A stretch of 64,000 nucleotides of DNA from Oceaniferula marina (lineage in GTDB: Bacteria > Verrucomicrobiota > Verrucomicrobiia > Verrucomicrobiales > Akkermansiaceae), in assembly GCF_013391475.1 (NCBI RefSeq), contig NZ_JACBAZ010000003.1, positions 434,001 to 498,000 on the forward strand. The letters are read 5' to 3'. The notes beneath the pieces are model-generated. The model had not been told where the DNA came from. It worked only from the letters and a program-made list of their open reading frames with translations, and did not search any database. Position 1 is the first letter of the stretch; the number at the start of each line of letters is the position of its first letter. The position numbers and the translations under genes were made by a program. Positions 34,643 to 43,912 of the stretch are shown piece after piece.

Positions 34643-36817
34643 ATGCAAAAAACCCAGTTCGCGCGTTACGGCGCCGCCGTCACCGCACTCACCCTCATCC
34701 CCCTCACTTACCAACTCATCAACCGCCCCAACAGCATTCCCCATGCCGAAACCCATACGGCGGTCGATTCCAAAACTAAACAACAGACACCCCACTCACA
34801 CTGCCAAGGATGCACCGGTCACGCACCGCATGACGCCCGCCAGAACAGTTCTTATGGAACCATCGGATTGCTCTGGGAGACGTCACTGCCCAACCCCGCG
34901 GAAGCCGCCATCACCCTGGAAATCACCAACGGAGCCCCGTTGGCTAGTGAGTATCGTGTCGGCGAACGTCCACAACTTGTGCTCGAAGACGGCACCGAGG
35001 TTCAAGTGGAGGTCTCGTCCCGCTATGTCCACAGTGACGGAACCGTGGCCGTGGATGCCCTTGTGCCCATCAAACAAGATGGAGCACCCGATGGCCACTT
35101 GCACATGCAGTGGAATGATCAGGATGGATTTTTCCTCGGCCAAATCGAATTCCCCAACCACCCGCTGGCCTACGAAATCACCCGCCAGAATGACGGGACC
35201 CCTGTCATTACCCGCCGCACCATCGATCAACTGCTTTGCGCAGAAGTCGAACCTTCGACCATGCATGTCCGCTACGGCATGCCGGCCGTCGATGAAGCTT
35301 TGGCCAGCGAATGGGAAGCTACCAGCGAAGAAACCACAGCGGCGGAGGGTGAAACCACCATCACCGAAGAAGCGGCCATGCTGGTACCAGCTCTCAACAG
35401 CTACCCTTCGGCCGAAGCTGTCGTTTACCTCGATTTCGACGGAGAAGAGGTTAAAGGCACCTCCTGGGGGTCAAACATCAGTGCAGCACCAACCGGTTAC
35501 TCCGCAGCCAAAATCACTGACATCTGGAAACGGGTCGCCGCCGATATGGAACCATTCAATTTGAACGTGACCACCGAAGAGGCCGTTTATCTCAACGCAC
35601 CTGCGACACGAAGAATCCGCTGTATCATCACCCCTTCCAACGAATGGTATTACAGCCCCTCCGTGGGTGGCGTGGCCAAACGCAGTTCCTTCACTTGGTC
35701 TGGTGACACCCCGTGCTGGGCATTTTCCGACAACTTGCTCAACGGGACCAAATATATCGCCGAGTGCTGCTCTCACGAAGTAGGACACACCCTCGGATTG
35801 GCTCACGACGGAAAAGACTCCACCACTTACTACGCCGGGCATGGGTCCGGAGCCGTTGGCTGGGCTCCCATCATGGGCAACGGCTATTACAAAACCCTGA
35901 CCCAGTGGAGCAAAGGTGAATACTCCGGAGCTACCAACACTCAGGATGACCTCGCCATCATCGCCTCCAATACCAACGGATTCGGCTACCGCAACGACGA
36001 CCACAGCAGTAAAAAACAAACCGCCAGCGTCATCCCACGCAATGCCAACGATCAGATAAGTGCCACGGGTGTCATCGAGACCCGGGGCGATGTCGACATC
36101 TTCGAACTCGAATCCGGCAGCGGCTCCGTCACTCTGGAGGTCCAACCAGCCAACAGTATTGCCAACGTCGATCTGATGGTCGAACTCTACGACGCTCAGG
36201 GATCGCTTATCTCCACAGCCAACCCCGGAAGTTTACTCAACGCCTCCATCAGCACCCAACTAGATAGTGGAACCTACTACCTCCACGTCAAGGCCACCGG
36301 ATACGGCACGGCCGATACGGGAAGCTCAGACTATGCCAGCCTGGGGGCCTACACCATCCATGGTCAACTGGCCTCCGATTCGCAACCAAGTCCCTACGAG
36401 CTCACCGTTTCCAGCCTGCCCGAAGAAGATCGCGATCTTGGTGACGACCCCGATGGCGACGGCTTAAACAACCTCGCCGAGCACGCACTGGGAACCAACC
36501 CCGATACTCTGGATACCATCCAAAACTTCACTTCTATAGAAGCCCTCGGACCATCCGCCGCTGAATTTATCATCGATCTGCCCGCTGAGATTCCAGCCGA
36601 TACCATTTATGTCGTCGAGGCCACATGCGCTCTGGAATCCAATGAATGGACCAGTATCGCCATTTGCAGCGATTCGGGACAATGGTCCGGCGATGCCAGC
36701 GTCTCCGAAGAAATCGGCCCGAACGGCAAACGCCGCTTCCGTATCAACGATCACTCCGGCGAATCCTGGACCTGCCGCTTCATGCGCGTCCGCTTTGAAC
36801 TCGCCAACAACAGTTAA
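34643..36817 (+). CDS. Secreted metzincin-like zinc protease with PPC domain
   Basis: A 724-residue exported protein. N-terminal hydrophobic segment (residues 10-26) serves as signal or anchor. A His/Cys-rich patch HSHCQGCTGHAPHD lies at 51-64. The catalytic domain has HEVGHTLGLAH at 378-388, the full metzincin zinc motif, and a likely Met-turn in APIMGNGY about 24 residues later. A bacterial pre-peptidase C-terminal (PPC) beta domain covers about 470-590 (VDIFELESGSG, LDSGTYYLHVKATGYG). DPDGDGLNNLAEHALGTNPDT near 605-625 is a thrombospondin-3-like calcium loop common in verrucomicrobial secreted proteins. ATG 34643 has no strong ribosome site. Substrate unknown; probably digests extracellular protein. 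Confidence 0.82.
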   Translation: MQKTQFARYGAAVTALTLIPLTYQLINRPNSIPHAETHTAVDSKTKQQTPHSHCQGCTGHAPHDARQNSSYGTIGLLWETSLPNPAEAAITLEITNGAPLASEYRVGERPQLVLEDGTEVQVEVSSRYVHSDGTVAVDALVPIKQDGAPDGHLHMQWNDQDGFFLGQIEFPNHPLAYEITRQNDGTPVITRRTIDQLLCAEVEPSTMHVRYGMPAVDEALASEWEATSEETTAAEGETTITEEAAMLVPALNSYPSAEAVVYLDFDGEEVKGTSWGSNISAAPTGYSAAKITDIWKRVAADMEPFNLNVTTEEAVYLNAPATRRIRCIITPSNEWYYSPSVGGVAKRSSFTWSGDTPCWAFSDNLLNGTKYIAECCSHEVGHTLGLAHDGKDSTTYYAGHGSGAVGWAPIMGNGYYKTLTQWSKGEYSGATNTQDDLAIIASNTNGFGYRNDDHSSKKQTASVIPRNANDQISATGVIETRGDVDIFELESGSGSVTLEVQPANSIANVDLMVELYDAQGSLISTANPGSLLNASISTQLDSGTYYLHVKATGYGTADTGSSDYASLGAYTIHGQLASDSQPSPYELTVSSLPEEDRDLGDDPDGDGLNNLAEHALGTNPDTLDTIQNFTSIEALGPSAAEFIIDLPAEIPADTIYVVEATCALESNEWTSIAICSDSGQWSGDASVSEEIGPNGKRRFRINDHSGESWTCRFMRVRFELANNS

Positions 36818-37199
36818 ATCCACACTTACTCAAGCTTGCTTAAATATATAATCCAAGCATCAAATGTGTTAGATTATAAATAATGAAAAAAGAGTCGGAA
36901 ACAAGATGCCAGAATATGCACATAAGTCACTCAAGATGAGCCATCAAACCATCAGCTTTCACAACCAGCTGTTTTATTTTTACAAACTATTAATATCTTG
37001 AAATTATCAAGATATGCTTTTATATTAAGTTACCCTGCAACGTGATTTTTATTTACGGCAGGCAAAAAAAAGAGACACTATCAGGTGCTGGATAACCCCC
37101 CCCTTTGATCCCGCCCTCAAGACATACATATAGATACATAGACCCTCGGGTCATCCAGTCATTTCACGGAACTTCTAATCAAGGAAGGAACCCCCCTCC
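36818..37199. other. 382-base AT-rich gap with an inverted repeat
   Basis: No gene seen. ATATCTTGA, loop AATTA, TCAAGATAT at 36993-37015 is a perfect 9-bp stem followed by GCTTTTATATT, so it may terminate the protease transcript or be an operator for the following PEP-CTERM gene. GGAAGGAA about 10 bases before ATG 37200 is a ribosome-binding site. Confidence 0.5.
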
Positions 37200-38024
37200 A
37201 TGAAAATGACCCCCAAACCCCCACATAAACGTGCGGCCGCCAAATACGCGCTAGCGATAGGCTGCACCCTCTTCGGTTGGTTAAGTCCACCCGTCGAGGC
37301 AGTATCCATTGATTTGACAACCAGCATAAACGCTGGAGGTGAGATCAACGGTGCCATCTTCTTAGTAGACAACTCCCAGCCTGCCGGAACCGGCATATTC
37401 GGTCGCGATGCTGGTGGCGTATTTCTGCGTATCCAAGTAACGGGAACCGAGCAAGGATACAATACGAGTGCCAACGGTGTCATGGACAACAAAACAGGTC
37501 CATTCACACGAGATTTGCTCTACTCCACACTCAACACGGTAAGCATTGAAGGTTCGCTCTACGTCCCGTTTCTGCTGGACACCAATGAGATGAACACAGT
37601 TGAGGGCCGCACTATTACCATGGAGAGCCTGAAAATATTCAGCTCGACCACGGGAGGCCTGTCCCATGGCGACATTGGAGGACTGGAAGGCGATGCGGCA
37701 ACGACGTTGCTGTATGACCTTGACGGAACTCCAGACGGCGACAGCTCAGTGCTACTCGATTACGACCTAATCGGTCGCGGCAGTGGAGCTGCTGACATGG
37801 GAGTATTCATACCGCTGATCAATTTTGCGGGTGTTGAGGATGACGAATACATCGTTCTCTACAGCTCTTTCAGTGGTGCTGATGCTGGATTCGAGGAATG
37901 GACACCTGGTGCCCAGGGGCCACTTCCCCCCGATGATCCTGGACCCAACCCTTTGCCTGAACCAAGCACAGGAGTAATGGGATTGATTGGCTTGATGCTG
38001 ATTCTCCGCCGTAGAAACCGATAA
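37200..38024 (+). CDS. PEP-CTERM protein of unknown fold
   Basis: A 274-residue exported protein with a signal peptide (GCTLFGWLSPPVEA) and a C-terminal PEP-CTERM signal: LPEPSTGVMG, hydrophobic stretch, RRRNR. The middle is beta-rich with no domain I recognise; it has EINGAIFLVDNSQPAGTG early and an acidic/Pro linker before the tail (PPDDPGPNPLPEPS). ATG 37200 has a good GGAAGGAA ribosome site. It is followed after 90 bases by another PEP-CTERM gene, and the pair ends in terminators, so they probably form one transcript. Confidence 0.82.
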   Translation: MKMTPKPPHKRAAAKYALAIGCTLFGWLSPPVEAVSIDLTTSINAGGEINGAIFLVDNSQPAGTGIFGRDAGGVFLRIQVTGTEQGYNTSANGVMDNKTGPFTRDLLYSTLNTVSIEGSLYVPFLLDTNEMNTVEGRTITMESLKIFSSTTGGLSHGDIGGLEGDAATTLLYDLDGTPDGDSSVLLDYDLIGRGSGAADMGVFIPLINFAGVEDDEYIVLYSSFSGADAGFEEWTPGAQGPLPPDDPGPNPLPEPSTGVMGLIGLMLILRRRNR

Positions 38025-38114
38025 AACCACTACCACCGACCTGCTCGCCTCATGGCGTGCAGGCGGTAGGTTTATTGCGGCTTCCCCGCCGTTGACCCCC
38101 AACCGTATCACCCG

Positions 38115-38570
38115 ATGAACATCCCCCCTTTCATGAAATATTGGTTCTCGCTCGTATGGACCATTTCCACAATCACTGGAGCTCAAGCTGCCAGTATTTG
38201 CTGCCCATTGAACGGGCAGGCCGCTATCTCCGTCTTGTGTGACCAGCCACAGATAAGCACCGTCGTCGAACAAAGGTCATTTGTTCCCATTCCGGTGCAA
38301 CCGATCGCCATCATCGACCCGGTGGATATCGTTCAAGTTACCTATTCCTGCGGTCTGGCAGAGAGCAGTGTTGAAATTGAATCGTGGCAAGAAAGCTTCC
38401 CGCTCCTCGCCCCAGTTGAGCATGCCGTGACGATTACCGCACCGAATTTTACGATCGGGCAAACAGAAACAATTGAAAACTTTAGCCAATTTGGCGTAGT
38501 CCCCGAACCGAGCACCGCGACGTTGGGGGTTATTAGCCTGATCCTACTGTGGAGGCGTAGAATGCCTTAA
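38115..38570 (+). CDS. Small Cys-containing PEP-CTERM protein
   Basis: A 151-residue exported protein; start 38115 or ATG 38133 (MKYWFSLVW). Signal peptide ends near TGAQA. The mature part has four cysteines (SICCP, SVLCDQ, YSCGL) that may form disulfides, and a C-terminal VPEPSTATLG, hydrophobic run, WRRRMP sorting signal. No other domain recognised. Likely co-transcribed with the PEP-CTERM gene before it. Confidence 0.8.
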   Translation: MNIPPFMKYWFSLVWTISTITGAQAASICCPLNGQAAISVLCDQPQISTVVEQRSFVPIPVQPIAIIDPVDIVQVTYSCGLAESSVEIESWQESFPLLAPVEHAVTITAPNFTIGQTETIENFSQFGVVPEPSTATLGVISLILLWRRRMP

Positions 38571-38616
38571 ACCCCCACGAGTAGGAAACATACCGGAAAG
38601 AAGTTCCGGAAAAATG

Positions 38617-38657
38617 AGTCCGCACGCTGTTTGGGCAGTGTGCGGACTTTTATTTTT
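38617..38657 (+). terminator. Intrinsic terminator after PEP-CTERM pair
   Basis: AGTCCGCAC pairs with GTGCGGACT around a 14-base loop, followed by TTTTATTTTT. It lies 46 bases after the PEP-CTERM stop. Confidence 0.88.
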
Positions 38658-38786
38658 AAATAAATTACATCTTTACATTTATTTTTAATAAAACTATAGT
38701 CAACTGTCGGTTAAACTGACCATCTCGCATTTTTATATACCCCCTTTCCTGGCAGGAAAATTCCGGGTCTCCCGGAGGAACAATAA

Positions 38787-38827
38787 AGCCCGCGTGCCCT
38801 AGGGAGGCATGCGGGCTGTTTGTTTTG
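38787..38827 (+). terminator. Second intrinsic terminator
   Basis: AGCCCGCGTGCC pairs with GGCATGCGGGCT (one G-T pair), loop CTAGGGA, then GTTTGTTTT. AATAAAG precedes it, so on the opposite strand it could also stop the convergent aldehyde dehydrogenase transcript. Confidence 0.85.
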
Positions 38828-38880
38828 ATGTGATGTCATTTGTGAAAATACCACGCATGACCACGCTCTCATACCGTATC

Positions 38881-40440
38881 TTACACTTCGGCACGCACAA
38901 TCCCCAGGGGATTGCTCTCTTTCAATTCGTCAGGCAAGAGGAAATCCGGACAGTCCTGCCAGCAAACAGCACGGGTAAAGCGGTAAATCGACATCGTGCC
39001 CACCGAAGTACTCCGGCCGTCCGAGGTGGCTGGGAATGGCCCTCCATGCACCATGCTGGCACACACTTCCACGCCGGTTGGAAAACCGTTAAACACCAAA
39101 CGCCCGGCACAGGCTTCCATCCATTGACACAGGCTGGATAATCGGCGCAGCTCATCATCCGTTCCGTGCACACTGGCTGTCAATTGACCTCCCAAGGATG
39201 CCATCAATGCCTCGAGCTCTTGATCATCACCATACGTAACCAACAAAGTCGCCGGACCAAACACCTCCTCCGCCAAATCATTGGCAGCAAGAAAATCAGA
39301 AGCCGTTGTCTTGAACACAGACGGCACGGCCTGGTTCAAAGCCCCACCGCAGCTGCCCGAAGCCAGAAGTTCGACACGATCATGTTGATTCAAATGCTCC
39401 AGTCCCTGATCGTAGGCTTGGCAAATTCCAGCATTCAACATCGTGGCACTAGCACTGGCGGATACGAGTTCGCTCAGCTTGCCCGTAATGTGTTGGGCCG
39501 CATCTTCCTGGATAAAAACCAACCCCGGATTCGTGCAAAACTGGCCTACGCCGAGAGTCAGCGATTGGAACAACCCTTCAGCAAGCGTATCCCCTTTGCT
39601 TTTCGCCAACTCAGCCAAAATCACGACCGGGTTAATGGCACTCATTTCGGCATAAACCGGGATAGGTTCGGGGCGTGCCGCAGCCAAATCCATCAAGGCC
39701 CTTCCACCGGCATAAGAACCGGTAAACCCAACCGCCTTAATCGATGGATGCGTCACCAACGCCTGCCCTACCGTCCGACCCGAGCCATAAAGTAACGAAA
39801 ACACACCTTCGGGTAATCCACAGTCAGCGACGGCCTGCTGAATCGCCAGCCCCACAATCTCAGCCGTCCCACTATGGGACGAATGCGCTTTGACAATCAC
39901 CGGACAACCTGCCGCTAAAGCCGAAGCCGTATCTCCACCTGCCGTGGAAAAGGCAAGGGGGAAGTTGGATGCCGCAAACACAGCCACAGGACCGAGCGGC
40001 CGCATCATACTGCGTGTATCCACTTTCGGCAATGGCTCGCGATCTGGCTGGGCACGATCAATACGGGCATCCACCCAGGACCCCTCCTCAAGCATGGCAG
40101 CAAACATCCTGAGCTGTCCACAGGTCCGGCCTGCCTCACCACGAACCCGCATTTCAGGCAATCCGGTTTCCAATGGCATCCGGGCGACCAAATGATCCAG
40201 TGAAGCTTCAATCCTATCGGCAATCGTTCTCAGTAAGGTTGCTTTATTCTTCCCTGAGGTCGAACGAAAGGTCTGGAATGCCTCTGATGCGAGTTGCACA
40301 GCCAAAGCCAGTTCCTCGTCGCTCGCCGACACATAGTCCGGCTCGAGTTCCTCATTGGTCGCCGGGTTGATACTGTTACCAGCCTGGGCAATTCCCTGGC
40401 CCCTGCGAGCTCCTATAATCGATGTTCCGTTAAGTTTCAT
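38881..40440 (-). CDS. Alpha-ketoglutarate semialdehyde (2,5-dioxovalerate) dehydrogenase
   Basis: A 519-residue aldehyde dehydrogenase from ATG 40440 (MKLNGTSIIG); an in-frame ATG at 40596 runs into the epimerase gene and is rejected. Catalytic Cys302 lies in GVGQFCTNPGL and general-base Glu265 in VYAEMSAINPV. NAD(P)-binding pieces AASNFPLAFSTAGGD and GFTGSYAGG are typical of the KGSADH subgroup. It oxidises 2-oxoglutarate semialdehyde to 2-oxoglutarate, the last step of trans-4-hydroxyproline breakdown. It lies 79 bases downstream of the 4-hydroxyproline epimerase on the same strand, which supports this substrate; sugar-acid pathways use the same enzyme. Confidence 0.88.
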   Translation of the reverse strand: MKLNGTSIIGARRGQGIAQAGNSINPATNEELEPDYVSASDEELALAVQLASEAFQTFRSTSGKNKATLLRTIADRIEASLDHLVARMPLETGLPEMRVRGEAGRTCGQLRMFAAMLEEGSWVDARIDRAQPDREPLPKVDTRSMMRPLGPVAVFAASNFPLAFSTAGGDTASALAAGCPVIVKAHSSHSGTAEIVGLAIQQAVADCGLPEGVFSLLYGSGRTVGQALVTHPSIKAVGFTGSYAGGRALMDLAAARPEPIPVYAEMSAINPVVILAELAKSKGDTLAEGLFQSLTLGVGQFCTNPGLVFIQEDAAQHITGKLSELVSASASATMLNAGICQAYDQGLEHLNQHDRVELLASGSCGGALNQAVPSVFKTTASDFLAANDLAEEVFGPATLLVTYGDDQELEALMASLGGQLTASVHGTDDELRRLSSLCQWMEACAGRLVFNGFPTGVEVCASMVHGGPFPATSDGRSTSVGTMSIYRFTRAVCWQDCPDFLLPDELKESNPLGIVRAEV

Positions 40441-40519
40441 ATTGTTAAAAATAAATTCGTTATGTTCTCCTGTTGGCTCTGGCAATACACGGGATTCGTG
40501 GATGCATGCCCCTGTTGGA

Positions 40520-41500
40520 TTAATGCGTCGGGATACCATAACGGAAAGGGTCCTCTTCCCGAAGAAAGAAAATAGCCTCACCATTGACATGGGCATGTCC
40601 CGAGATTTGCGGTGTCATTTGCCCATCTGATTCGGCAATCACCCGCCCCTCAAAAACGGTGTTCAAAATACTTGCCTGCTTCCAGACCTGACCGAGCTGC
40701 AACTTGCCGTCAGCAAACAGACAGGCCAGCTTGGCAGAAGTCCCGGTTCCACATGGAGACCGGTCATAGGCCTTACCCGGGCAAAGCACAAAACTACGGC
40801 TGTCAGAAATACCAGGCGTCGGATCTCCGAACACTTCCACATGATCAATCTCCATCCCCTCGGCTCCAGTCACCGATTGTTCTTTTAAAGCGGTGGAAAC
40901 GGCTGAAGAAAATTCAGTCAAGGCTGCGATACACTCAGGAACGACTTCCGGGCACTGCTCGGCTTGCGATCGATCCACGAGAAAAAACCAATTCCCCCCC
41001 CAGGCAACATCACCCGTCACCTTTCCCCATTTCCCCACATTCAAGCTTACACCTCTGCGGTAGCGATAACTCGGCACGTTTGTCACCGTCACCGATCCAT
41101 CATCATGCCACTCCGCCAGCACTTCACCCACGGGTGTTTCAATCCGGTGTTTCCCCACCGCTATTCGACCCAAATGAGCAAGGGTAACGGTCACCCCAAT
41201 CGTTCCATGAACACAGCCATTCAAGTACCCCACGTTATTGAAAAAAATCACCCCCGTAACACACTCCGGATTAACCGGTGGGCAAAGCAAGGCACCTACC
41301 ATTGCCTCATGACCGCGTGGCTCGTGAATACAAGCACTACGTATCCAATCATATTTCTCCTCGAGCAGCTTCCGCCGCTCCATCAGCGACCCCTCATCCA
41401 GCCCCCGAACAGACTCCGGCCATGCCGTGACGACACGGGTTGGTTCGCCTCCGGTATGTGAGTCAATAATACGGAGAAAGGGCTGTTCGGGGTTGCTCAT
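40520..41500 (-). CDS. 4-hydroxyproline 2-epimerase
   Basis: A 326-residue proline-racemase-family enzyme. Start MSNPEQPFLRIIDSHTGGEPTR. Both catalytic cysteines are present: Cys96 in NGCVHGTIG and Cys250 in SPCGTGTSA. The related trans-3-hydroxyproline dehydratases have Thr in place of one Cys, so epimerase is favoured. It converts trans-4-hydroxy-L-proline to cis-4-hydroxy-D-proline. It is first of a two-gene minus-strand unit with the semialdehyde dehydrogenase and is divergent by 69 bases from the PAS-AraC regulator. Confidence 0.9.
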   Translation of the reverse strand: MSNPEQPFLRIIDSHTGGEPTRVVTAWPESVRGLDEGSLMERRKLLEEKYDWIRSACIHEPRGHEAMVGALLCPPVNPECVTGVIFFNNVGYLNGCVHGTIGVTVTLAHLGRIAVGKHRIETPVGEVLAEWHDDGSVTVTNVPSYRYRRGVSLNVGKWGKVTGDVAWGGNWFFLVDRSQAEQCPEVVPECIAALTEFSSAVSTALKEQSVTGAEGMEIDHVEVFGDPTPGISDSRSFVLCPGKAYDRSPCGTGTSAKLACLFADGKLQLGQVWKQASILNTVFEGRVIAESDGQMTPQISGHAHVNGEAIFFLREEDPFRYGIPTH

Positions 41501-41569
41501 TGGTGTTGATTACTCTACCATGCGGGTCTTGTCAGAATCCACAGAAGCCACCTTTTAATCCGCACACCT

Positions 41570-42316
41570 ATGAGTAGCCCAGCTGATATCCGAAAAGCCT
41601 TTTTTCAACGTTTGGACCGCCCTCTTCTCGTCGAGCATCTGTTTGACCAGGTTCCCGACATCGCTTTCTTTATCAAAGACCACTTAGGCCGTTATGTCGC
41701 TGCCAACAAAACCCTCTGCCAACGATGCGGTGTAGAGAACAAAGATGGAATCATCGGCAAAAAAGCAGACGAGTTATTCCCTGCACCACTCGGAACCACC
41801 TTTGCCGAACAAGATCAACAAGTACTCAAAATGGCACGCAGCATCAATGCCCGGCTCGAACTCCACCTCTACCCTGATGGCCACGAAGGGTGGGGTCTAA
41901 CATACAAAGAACCCATCTTCGATAACAACCGTTTGATCATCGGTGTCTCCGGCATCACCCGGGACCTCCACACCTTCACAGAGCACAGTGACGACCTCTC
42001 ATCCGTCTCGGACGTGTTAGAATACATCCGGAATCACATCGATCAACCTTTGCGCCTGCCTGATCTGGCGAAAATGGCAGACCTTTCCGTATATCAGTTA
42101 GATCAACGCATTCGCTCGATTTATCAAATATCCTCCGGTCAGCTGATTACAAAAACACGCGTCAATGCGGCCTGCCATATGCTCACCGCTACCGGCAAAA
42201 CCATTTCTAACATCGCCCAGGAATGCGGCTACTCCGACCAGTCAGCCTTCAGCCGGCAGTTCAAGCAAACCACTGGTCTGACACCGAAGGCCTACCGTGA
42301 CCGGCAACTCCCCTAG
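41570..42316 (+). CDS. PAS-AraC transcriptional regulator
   Basis: A 248-residue regulator. Residues 20-135 form a PAS domain (QVPDIAFFIKDHLGRYVAANKTL); residues 150-248 form an AraC/XylS double helix-turn-helix ending ISNIAQECGYSDQSAFSRQFK-TTGLTPKAYR, a clear family signature. It lies between the divergent epimerase gene and the convergent D-amino-acid dehydrogenase gene, so it probably controls hydroxyproline use. The ligand may bind the PAS domain; which compound is unknown. Confidence 0.9.
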   Translation: MSSPADIRKAFFQRLDRPLLVEHLFDQVPDIAFFIKDHLGRYVAANKTLCQRCGVENKDGIIGKKADELFPAPLGTTFAEQDQQVLKMARSINARLELHLYPDGHEGWGLTYKEPIFDNNRLIIGVSGITRDLHTFTEHSDDLSSVSDVLEYIRNHIDQPLRLPDLAKMADLSVYQLDQRIRSIYQISSGQLITKTRVNAACHMLTATGKTISNIAQECGYSDQSAFSRQFKQTTGLTPKAYRDRQLP

Positions 42317-42434
42317 CTCGGCACAGCAGCACACTAACAACACCTTGATTGAATCCTGATCGAAGGACTGGAGAGATGACCCCGGTCCTTCATTGGACTG
42401 CGCACGTGGGCGAAAAGCTTCCTCTGGCCCGCAC

Positions 42435-43697
42435 TCAATCAAATCGCATGGGATCCAACTTTTGAATATCCATCAGAGGAGGACGGCCAAGCATCGATTC
42501 CATGACCAGCTGCCCGGTCACGGGCCCCATACTCAGCCCCATCATCGAGTGGCCGGTTGCCACCGTCAGATTGGAACATCCTGCAACACGCCCAATATAT
42601 GGAAGTCCATCCGGAGAACATGGACGAAGGCCTGCCCATGCTGGGGTGTCTTGAAAATCTTCTTCTGAGAATGAGGGGAAATATTCACAAGCGGAGCGGA
42701 CAATGCCACGAATTCGGCGGGAATTAACACTCAAATCCGCTCCACAGATTTCCATGGTTCCGGCGAATCGAAGCCGCTCACCCATGGGAGTTACCGCCAC
42801 CTTCGCCTCCGCTAAAATCGAGCACAATTGTGGCTGCTCCCTGGGGGACTTCAATGTGAGCGAGTACCCTTTGCCGGCTTGCATGGGCATGCGCTTCCCC
42901 ATCGTTTTTAGCAGACCATCGGTCCAGACACCGCAGCACAAGAGGATTTGACTGCCCGGAGGCACAACCGCACCCTTCAAGGAAACCTGACCATCCCCCT
43001 GCCGATCCAGACCCGAGACTTCGGCATCGTAGATCATCTCTGCCCCCATGGACTCAAGCTCACGACGCAGGGCGGACAAAAACGCAGCAGGGTCGAGGTG
43101 GCAATCCTGCTTGAACCAGACCCCACCAACAACGTCCATCTGGATCTTTGAATCCAACTCCGTCAAGCGCTGGGGTGAACACAGTTCGGCATCCACTCCA
43201 AGCTCACGCGCCATTTTCGCCACTTCAGCCTCTTCCTCCATGCCTTTTTCCGTCCGACACAGCATCAGCAATCCACGTTGCTCCACAGGGATTCCGATTT
43301 GTTTTGCCATGTCAAGAAACAGGCGGCGGCTCGCCAAATTCAGATCCCGCAACAACTCGCGGCTCGCCATCACATGTTTATCCGTTGCATGAGAAGTAAA
43401 CAGCCTCCCCCAGCGCATCAGGTCGAGACTTGCTCGTGGCCGAATAAAAAACGGACCCTCAGGGTCGGCAAGCCACTTGATCCCCTTACCGATGATTCCC
43501 GGTGCAGCCAAAGGGATAAAATGGCTGGGGACCACCATACCGGCATTTCCGTATGAGCAACCGGAAACATCAGACTCAGATGGGGCCCGGTCAATCACAC
43601 TGACGCGCATCCCTGCCCTCAGGCAGTGCCATGCCGTACACAGACCAATAATACCTGCACCTACGATAATCACGGGTTCGGAGTGCTTTGCGTTCAT
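42435..43697 (-). CDS. FAD-dependent D-amino-acid (D-hydroxyproline) dehydrogenase
   Basis: About 420 residues from ATG 43697 (MNAKHSEP); an in-frame TTG at 43706 is the alternative. A DadA-type flavoenzyme with VIIVGAGIIGLCTAWH at the N-terminus (FAD-binding GxGxxG) and FAGTMEICGADLSVNSRR, GLRPCSPDGLPYIGR and TGHSMMGLSMGP near the C-terminus. It oxidises a D-amino acid to the imino acid. Beside the epimerase, the expected substrate is cis-4-hydroxy-D-proline and the product 1-pyrroline-4-hydroxy-2-carboxylate. D-alanine dehydrogenase is the alternative. Confidence 0.85.
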   Translation of the reverse strand: MNAKHSEPVIIVGAGIIGLCTAWHCLRAGMRVSVIDRAPSESDVSGCSYGNAGMVVPSHFIPLAAPGIIGKGIKWLADPEGPFFIRPRASLDLMRWGRLFTSHATDKHVMASRELLRDLNLASRRLFLDMAKQIGIPVEQRGLLMLCRTEKGMEEEAEVAKMARELGVDAELCSPQRLTELDSKIQMDVVGGVWFKQDCHLDPAAFLSALRRELESMGAEMIYDAEVSGLDRQGDGQVSLKGAVVPPGSQILLCCGVWTDGLLKTMGKRMPMQAGKGYSLTLKSPREQPQLCSILAEAKVAVTPMGERLRFAGTMEICGADLSVNSRRIRGIVRSACEYFPSFSEEDFQDTPAWAGLRPCSPDGLPYIGRVAGCSNLTVATGHSMMGLSMGPVTGQLVMESMLGRPPLMDIQKLDPMRFD

Positions 43698-43912
43698 GAC
43701 AACCAACTTACCATCAGGGTCTAGTCAACATGTGCAGCCCGCACCTCGATATCCGCACAGGTGGCGTCCACCCAAATCATCCAAGGGAACGATTAGCACA
43801 CACCCCGATGTAACGCCCACATGCGCCACGCACACGAGAACACCTTTGTCACACCTTGAACTCAAGGCCAAACGAGCACCGCCATTCCGACAAACGAACC
43901 ACTCAAATGGGA

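Larger units (their letters stand above)
38571..38880. other. 310-base gap with two hairpin pairs
   Basis: No protein gene. Two similar layouts occur in series: a small hairpin (CCGGAA/TTCCGG at 38593-38609; a TCCGGG/CCCGGA hairpin near 38763) followed by a strong GC hairpin with T-rich tail (38617-38657 and 38787-38827). The second unit may end a short separate RNA or act as back-up terminator. Confidence 0.5.

Noticed and set aside
34608..35564. 318-codon plus-strand frame
   Set aside because: Overlaps the metzincin gene in another frame; Pro/Ser-rich shadow without a domain.
35471..36145. 224-codon minus-strand frame
   Set aside because: Antisense to the protease catalytic domain, whose HEVGHTLGLAH motif is unambiguous.
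42364..42396. GAAGGAC/GTCCTTC inverted repeat between the convergent regulator and dehydrogenase genes as a terminator
   Set aside because: Loop is long and there is no T-tract on either strand.
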